IMG/VR virus record: IMGVR_UViG_3300049459_000074
Coordinates: 1-39,960 of that record
Length of the DNA stretch: 39,960 nucleotides
Source: a virus
Direction: 5' to 3' (one strand)
In this document: piece after piece, positions 36,480 through 39,960 of the stretch
How the letters are laid out: every line of letters begins with the position of its first letter
How positions within the stretch are numbered: the stretch's first letter is position 1
Position numbers and translations under genes: made by a program
Notes under the pieces: generated by a model
The model's input: the letters and a program-made list of their open reading frames with translations, nothing else
Database searches by the model: none
Told to the model about the DNA's origin: nothing

Positions 36480-38041
36480 TGCCAAAAGTTTCTATACCTG
36501 CGGCTGGCGCAATCGGCGTCATCAAGGACCGGCCCGCATACGAGCTGCCGCTGGGCGCGTGGTCTGGCGCGAAGAATGTGCGCTTCCTCGATGGCGCAGC
36601 GCTCCAGTTCTTCGGTCAGGGCCAGGTCTACGGCGCACCTCTGGAAGCGCCGCAGTACCTGCTGCAAGTGAACGTGGCGGGCTCACGCTACTGGCTGTAC
36701 GCGACCGCTGGCAAGGTGGCTGCCGTCACCAACACGAGCGGCAGCAGCGTGCACACCGACCTGACGCACGTAACGCCGCGTACCGGAACCGTCAACACCT
36801 GGAGTGGCTTCGTATTCGGTGGCGTGCCAGTGCTGAACGCTGGTGACGGCAAAGCGCCGATGTACTGGGATCAGAACCTGACGCACAAGTTTGCCGACCT
36901 CCCTGCGTGGCCGGTGAGCACCTCGTGCAAGGTCTTGAGGCAGTACAAAAACATGATGATCGCGCTGAACGTGACAAAGGCGGGCGTGAACCTGCCGTAC
37001 ATGGTCAAATGGTCCAGTCTTGCGGTAGCCGGTGCGTTGCCATCGACATGGAATGAAGCCGACGCAACGCAGGATGCCGGCGAGTTCGATCTGTCCGAGG
37101 GGCAGGACTCCATCATCGATGGTTTGGGCCTGAAGGACAGCTTCATCGTCTACAAGGAATCTTCGACGTGGGCGCTGGACTACATCGGCGGCGCTTTCAT
37201 CCTGAGAAGCCGCAAGGTGTCGGGCATGAGTGGCCTGCTGAACATGAATTGCGCCGTCGAGTTTGAGGCAGGCTTCGGTACCGCGCATCTGGCCGTGACC
37301 GGCTCCGATATCGTGATCCATGACGGCTTCAGTGCGCAATCGGTGTTGGACAAGAAGGCACGCCGGTACTTCTTCCAGAACCTGGACACGGCCAACAAGG
37401 GGCTGGCGTTCTGCGTCAAGAACCCGTTCTTGAACGAGATCATGGTTTGCTACCCGAGCATCGGCGCTACGTGGTGCGATACGGCGCTGGTCTACAACTA
37501 CGTCGATGGCACGGTGAGCTTCCGCAGCCTGCCGAACGTCACGCACGCAGCATTCGGCCCGGTGGACAACAGCCTTTCGGGATCGTGGTCGCAAGACTCG
37601 GCTCCGTGGGATTCCGACCTGACCGCGTGGAACGGCCCGGATTTCACGCCAGACCGCACGCGCGTGATGATGGGCAGCGCCGACAACAAGCTGTACCTGC
37701 TCGACGCCTCGGCATCGTTCGATGGCGCGCTGCCGGACGCCTACCTTGAGCGCACTGGCCTGCACTTCGACTCGCCGGAGCGGATCAAGATGATCACCGG
37801 CGTGGTGCCGCGCATCACCGGCAACCAGGGCGGCACAGTGCTAGTACGGCTCGGTTGGGCTGAAAATCCCGGCGACGACCCTGTATGGCTTGACCCAATG
37901 ACCTACACCATTGGCTCGACTCTGCGTTGCGACGGCTTCGTATCGGGCCGCTACCTCGCCATTCGATTCCAGACCGGAACCGCATTCTCGTGGCGCCTGG
38001 ATAGCTTCGACATGGTTGTTGAAGACGCAGGGGAGTACTAA
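36479..38041 (+). CDS. Tail nozzle / tail tube-like protein (P22 gp10-like)
   Basis: The product is 520 residues. Repeated strand-rich units and a pattern of VLNAGDGKAPMYWDQ, GLGLKDSFIVYKESSTWALD, AVTGSDIVIHDGFSAQSVLD and MMGSADNKLYLLDASAS fit the beta-propeller-like tail proteins that plug the head (P22 gp10, SU10 nozzle). The C-terminal part has TGVVPRITGNQGGTVLVRLG. It is expected to bind under the adaptor ring. The family is assigned by pattern. Confidence 0.82.
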   Translation: MPKVSIPAAGAIGVIKDRPAYELPLGAWSGAKNVRFLDGAALQFFGQGQVYGAPLEAPQYLLQVNVAGSRYWLYATAGKVAAVTNTSGSSVHTDLTHVTPRTGTVNTWSGFVFGGVPVLNAGDGKAPMYWDQNLTHKFADLPAWPVSTSCKVLRQYKNMMIALNVTKAGVNLPYMVKWSSLAVAGALPSTWNEADATQDAGEFDLSEGQDSIIDGLGLKDSFIVYKESSTWALDYIGGAFILRSRKVSGMSGLLNMNCAVEFEAGFGTAHLAVTGSDIVIHDGFSAQSVLDKKARRYFFQNLDTANKGLAFCVKNPFLNEIMVCYPSIGATWCDTALVYNYVDGTVSFRSLPNVTHAAFGPVDNSLSGSWSQDSAPWDSDLTAWNGPDFTPDRTRVMMGSADNKLYLLDASASFDGALPDAYLERTGLHFDSPERIKMITGVVPRITGNQGGTVLVRLGWAENPGDDPVWLDPMTYTIGSTLRCDGFVSGRYLAIRFQTGTAFSWRLDSFDMVVEDAGEY

Positions 38042-38043
38042 GC

Positions 38044-38313
38044 ATGCGCCCAACCAACAGCAACACATTCGCCTACCAGCCCTCAGCCCCACCGAGCGAC
38101 CCGGCGCAACTTCCGCGATGGCTACAGGAGGAGGTAAACAAAATCAAGGCCGCTTATGACGCACTTGCCGAGGGTTTCGATCCTGTGGTGTATGCGCCTC
38201 CACCAAAGCCTCGTCAGGGGATGAGGCGATACGCGGACGGAACCCAGTGGAATCCAGGCAGCGGTGCCGGTTTGTATAGATACGACGGAACCGCGTGGCG
38301 ATATCTCGGTTAG
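38044..38313 (+). CDS. Small virion protein, aromatic C-terminal repeats
   Basis: The product is 89 residues. A proline-rich start (YQPSAPPSDPAQLPRWLQEE) is followed by a helix and a C-terminal unit (MRRYADGTQWNPGSGAGLYR, YDGTAWRYLG) like those at the ends of phage tail proteins. AGC separates it from the previous stop. The function is unknown. Confidence 0.72.
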   Translation: MRPTNSNTFAYQPSAPPSDPAQLPRWLQEEVNKIKAAYDALAEGFDPVVYAPPPKPRQGMRRYADGTQWNPGSGAGLYRYDGTAWRYLG

Positions 38314-38350
38314 ACGGTCCATATGCACAATCGCCGCACTTAATTCGCCG

Positions 38351-38375
38351 ATACTGCTGAGTTATCGAATAAAAT
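38351..38375 (+). promoter_or_regulatory. Late promoter candidate 2 (before ejection-protein block)
   Basis: ATACTGCTGAGTT (38351-38363) and TAAAAT (38370-38375) have the same spacing as ATACGGCCGAGTT and TATAAT at 24677-24701. Over 29 aligned bases 22 agree. It lies in the 120-base gap before the gene at 38434 and would drive the ejection and lysis genes. Confidence 0.62.
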
Positions 38376-38433
38376 ATAGGTAACGTGAAAGTATTCGGCG
38401 TGCGCGGCATTCGAGTAAATCGAAAGGAACAAT

Positions 38434-39579
38434 ATGAGCTTTTTGAAACAGATGCTGGGCTTGGAGGGTGCTTCACAGACCGGCAACTCGACCTCCACCT
38501 CCACGTCGACCAGTAAAACAACGCTCGACCCCGCGATCCAGAACCTGATTTTCGGCAGCAATGGCTCAGGCGGACTGCTGTCCCAGTTCCAGGGCTACCT
38601 GAATCAGCCGCAATCGCAGCCCCTGCAGGGCTACGGCAAGACCGCTGGCGACTACCTGAACAATTACGGCTCGGCCGATATGGGGGCGATCCGAAATGCT
38701 GCTACTGGCCTGATGGATGGGAAAGCAGCGCCGAACGCAGGCGGTGGCGTTGGCGTCCCCGACGTGCTTTGGAATAAGTACGTGGGAGTAGACGCACCGA
38801 AGCAGAACAATATCGACCTGACCGGCTCGTACCAAAACCTGCTGAGTGGCGGCAACACGGCAGCGCTCGACAAGTCGCTGCAAAGTGCGGTCAACCTGAC
38901 GAACCAGTCGTTCCAGAAGAACCAGTCCAACATGACGGACAATCTGTTGCGCAACGTGATGCCGAGCATCCGCAGCAACAGCGTGCTCGCGGGCCAATAC
39001 GGCGGCTCGCGCCAAGGTGTAGCCGAGGGCAACGCGATCAGCGACTTCACGAAGCAGCTCACCGACTCGAACACGACCCTCGGCATGGCGAACAGCGCGA
39101 ATACGACCGCCCAGCAGGCGCAGGCGTACCAGCAGGGTCAGGACCGCGCGCTGGCCGCAACGCAGGGCCTCGGCGCCCAGCAGTACGGTGTTGCAGGCCA
39201 GAATGCGGCGCTCGGCCAGGCATCGCAGTTCGCCAACCAGCAGGCAGGCAACAACGCAAGCCAGTTTGCCGCGTCACAGGTGCAGAACGCCAACCAGTTC
39301 AACGCCGGGCTGCAGATGCAGCAGAACCAGTTGAATAATTCTGCCGCGCTGGGCGGCGCCGGCTTGCTGAGCGGCCTGAATGGCCTCGCATATGGCACGG
39401 CAACGAACGCGGACAACTACGGCATCAACCGCGCGACTCAAGTCAATGGCTTGCTGGCGCCGTACTTGGGTGCGAACAGCACGACCACGAGGACCGGCAG
39501 TGAGACGACACCAATCTACGAGAACCGTGGGCAATCGTTCCTCTCCAGCGTTGGAAACATTGCTTCGATGTTCGGGTAA
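38434..39579 (+). CDS. Ala/Gln/Asn-rich virion protein, ejection-type
   Basis: The product is 381 residues. It begins MSFLKQMLGLEG, has a Ser/Thr-rich patch and TTLDPAIQNLIFG, as in podophage ejection or tail proteins. From about residue 200 it is Gln/Ala/Asn-rich and coiled-coil (ANTTAQQAQAYQQGQDRALA, SQFANQQAGNNASQFAASQV). Read on the minus strand there are long shadow frames, rejected. It is the first gene after late promoter 2 and is followed directly by the gene at 39594. The role is inferred from position and composition. Confidence 0.75.
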   Translation: MSFLKQMLGLEGASQTGNSTSTSTSTSKTTLDPAIQNLIFGSNGSGGLLSQFQGYLNQPQSQPLQGYGKTAGDYLNNYGSADMGAIRNAATGLMDGKAAPNAGGGVGVPDVLWNKYVGVDAPKQNNIDLTGSYQNLLSGGNTAALDKSLQSAVNLTNQSFQKNQSNMTDNLLRNVMPSIRSNSVLAGQYGGSRQGVAEGNAISDFTKQLTDSNTTLGMANSANTTAQQAQAYQQGQDRALAATQGLGAQQYGVAGQNAALGQASQFANQQAGNNASQFAASQVQNANQFNAGLQMQQNQLNNSAALGGAGLLSGLNGLAYGTATNADNYGINRATQVNGLLAPYLGANSTTTRTGSETTPIYENRGQSFLSSVGNIASMFG

Positions 39580-39593
39580 CTAAAGGAAAACAC

Positions 39594-39960
39594 ATGGGTC
39601 TGTTAGCAAATTTCCTTGGTATGAGCCCGGAGCAAACGCAGGGGCTCCTTAATTTCAGTGCGGCACTGGCGAAAAGTTCTGGCCCGAGCCGTTTCCCAAC
39701 CTCCGGCGCCCAAGGGTTGGCAGAAGCTCTCCAGGGATATCAACAGGGCGTTAATGGGTATCAGGATCGTCAGTTAGGGCTGGAGCAAGCGAAGCAGATT
39801 GCGCAGCTCCGCGACTTTGCGATCCGTGACAAGAAAAGCGACCTTGAGAATCAGGAAGCACAGCGACAGCGCGCGCAGGATCTGCTTAAGACCTCGTCGG
39901 AATACTGGCAAGGTGGCGGCATGACCGCACCTTCGTTCCCTGGCGGGCAATCGGCGGCGC
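39594..39960 (+). CDS. Virion/DNA-ejection-type protein, N-terminal part (continues at base 1)
   Basis: This is the 5' part of the 456-residue protein whose remainder is at 1-1131. AAAGGAAAA precedes the ATG. The N-terminus (MGLLANFLGMSPEQTQGLLN) and the helical region (GYQQGVNGYQDRQLGLEQAK) run unbroken across the junction, which proves closure in frame. The last 127 bases are the terminal overlap. Confidence 0.85.
   Translation, partial: MGLLANFLGMSPEQTQGLLNFSAALAKSSGPSRFPTSGAQGLAEALQGYQQGVNGYQDRQLGLEQAKQIAQLRDFAIRDKKSDLENQEAQRQRAQDLLKTSSEYWQGGGMTAPSFPGGQSAA
39834..39960. repeat. Terminal overlap, copy 2 (circular closure)
   Basis: This is an exact copy of bases 1-127. Removing one copy gives a 39,833-bp circle. 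The segment lies inside the virion gene that starts at 39594. Confidence 0.95.

Noticed and set aside
36683-37765. Minus-strand frame opposite the tail nozzle gene
   Set aside because: It is antisense to a gene with good family pattern and lacks a start signal.
39834-39960. Biological direct terminal repeat
   Set aside because: The length of 127 equals a common assembly k-mer, and the repeat lies inside a coding gene without any special structure. Circular closure explains it.
1-39960. CRISPR array, tRNA genes, IS elements
   Set aside because: No regularly spaced repeats of CRISPR type, no full tRNA cloverleaf and no transposase were seen; only the tRNA 3' fragment at the attP core is present.

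Overview
This window is the complete genome of a temperate, podovirus-like bacteriophage, closed as a circle. The last 127 bases (39834-39960) repeat the first 127 exactly and a reading frame continues across the junction, so the unit genome is 39,833 bp. The host is probably a Gram-negative bacterium. The evidence is a lipoprotein signal, a T4-type lysozyme without a Gram-positive wall-binding domain, and a YdaS/NinB/NinG/Erf gene set common in proteobacterial phages. A betaproteobacterium is my best guess, from gene style only.

Layout. (1) 39594 to 2846 across the junction: DNA-ejection type virion proteins. (2) 2978-4001: lysis genes (small holin, GH24 lysozyme, 3TM holin-like protein), then a metallophosphoesterase (4011-4787) and a secreted HNH protein (4804-5109). 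(3) 5093-6383: tyrosine integrase and attP. AttP has six 11-bp-phased arm repeats around a core that looks like the 3' end of a tRNA gene. (4) 15369 down to 6384, minus strand: long leftward early operon with Erf annealase, SSB, Gp157, NinB, two C5-methyltransferase-like proteins, several accessory proteins and an excisionase-like protein, ended by a terminator at 6361. (5) 15370-16747: immunity region with a CI-like repressor that lacks a protease domain, a lipoprotein, a small ORF and two mirror-image promoters with shared palindromic operators. (6) 16748-21058, plus strand: rightward early operon with a YdaS/Cro-like regulator, DUF1376 and P-like replication proteins, and NinG. (7) 21059-21526: a gene-free, strongly structured segment ending in a terminator, proposed to be a phage noncoding or leader RNA. 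(8) 21527-23052: small unknown and membrane proteins. (9) 23095-39579: packaging, capsid and tail genes, with a homing-type HNH endonuclease between the major capsid gene and the next virion gene.

How it works together. The repressor is expected to hold both early promoters off through palindromes of the type ATAGC-N3-GCTAGT. The leftward operon supplies recombination, modification and excision functions; the rightward operon supplies replication. No N or Q antiterminator is recognisable, so the structured RNA segments on both arms are candidates for RNA-based control of late transcription. Late genes carry two further repeated signals. One is a pair of promoters with a shared upstream element. 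The other is a small hairpin with a GTGA loop upstream of the terminase small subunit, portal, capsid and adaptor genes, with a compensatory base-pair change.

The strongest candidates for something undescribed are the structured RNA at about 21100-21513, the hairpin switch on the HNH endonuclease (29459-29497), and the repeated late-leader hairpins.
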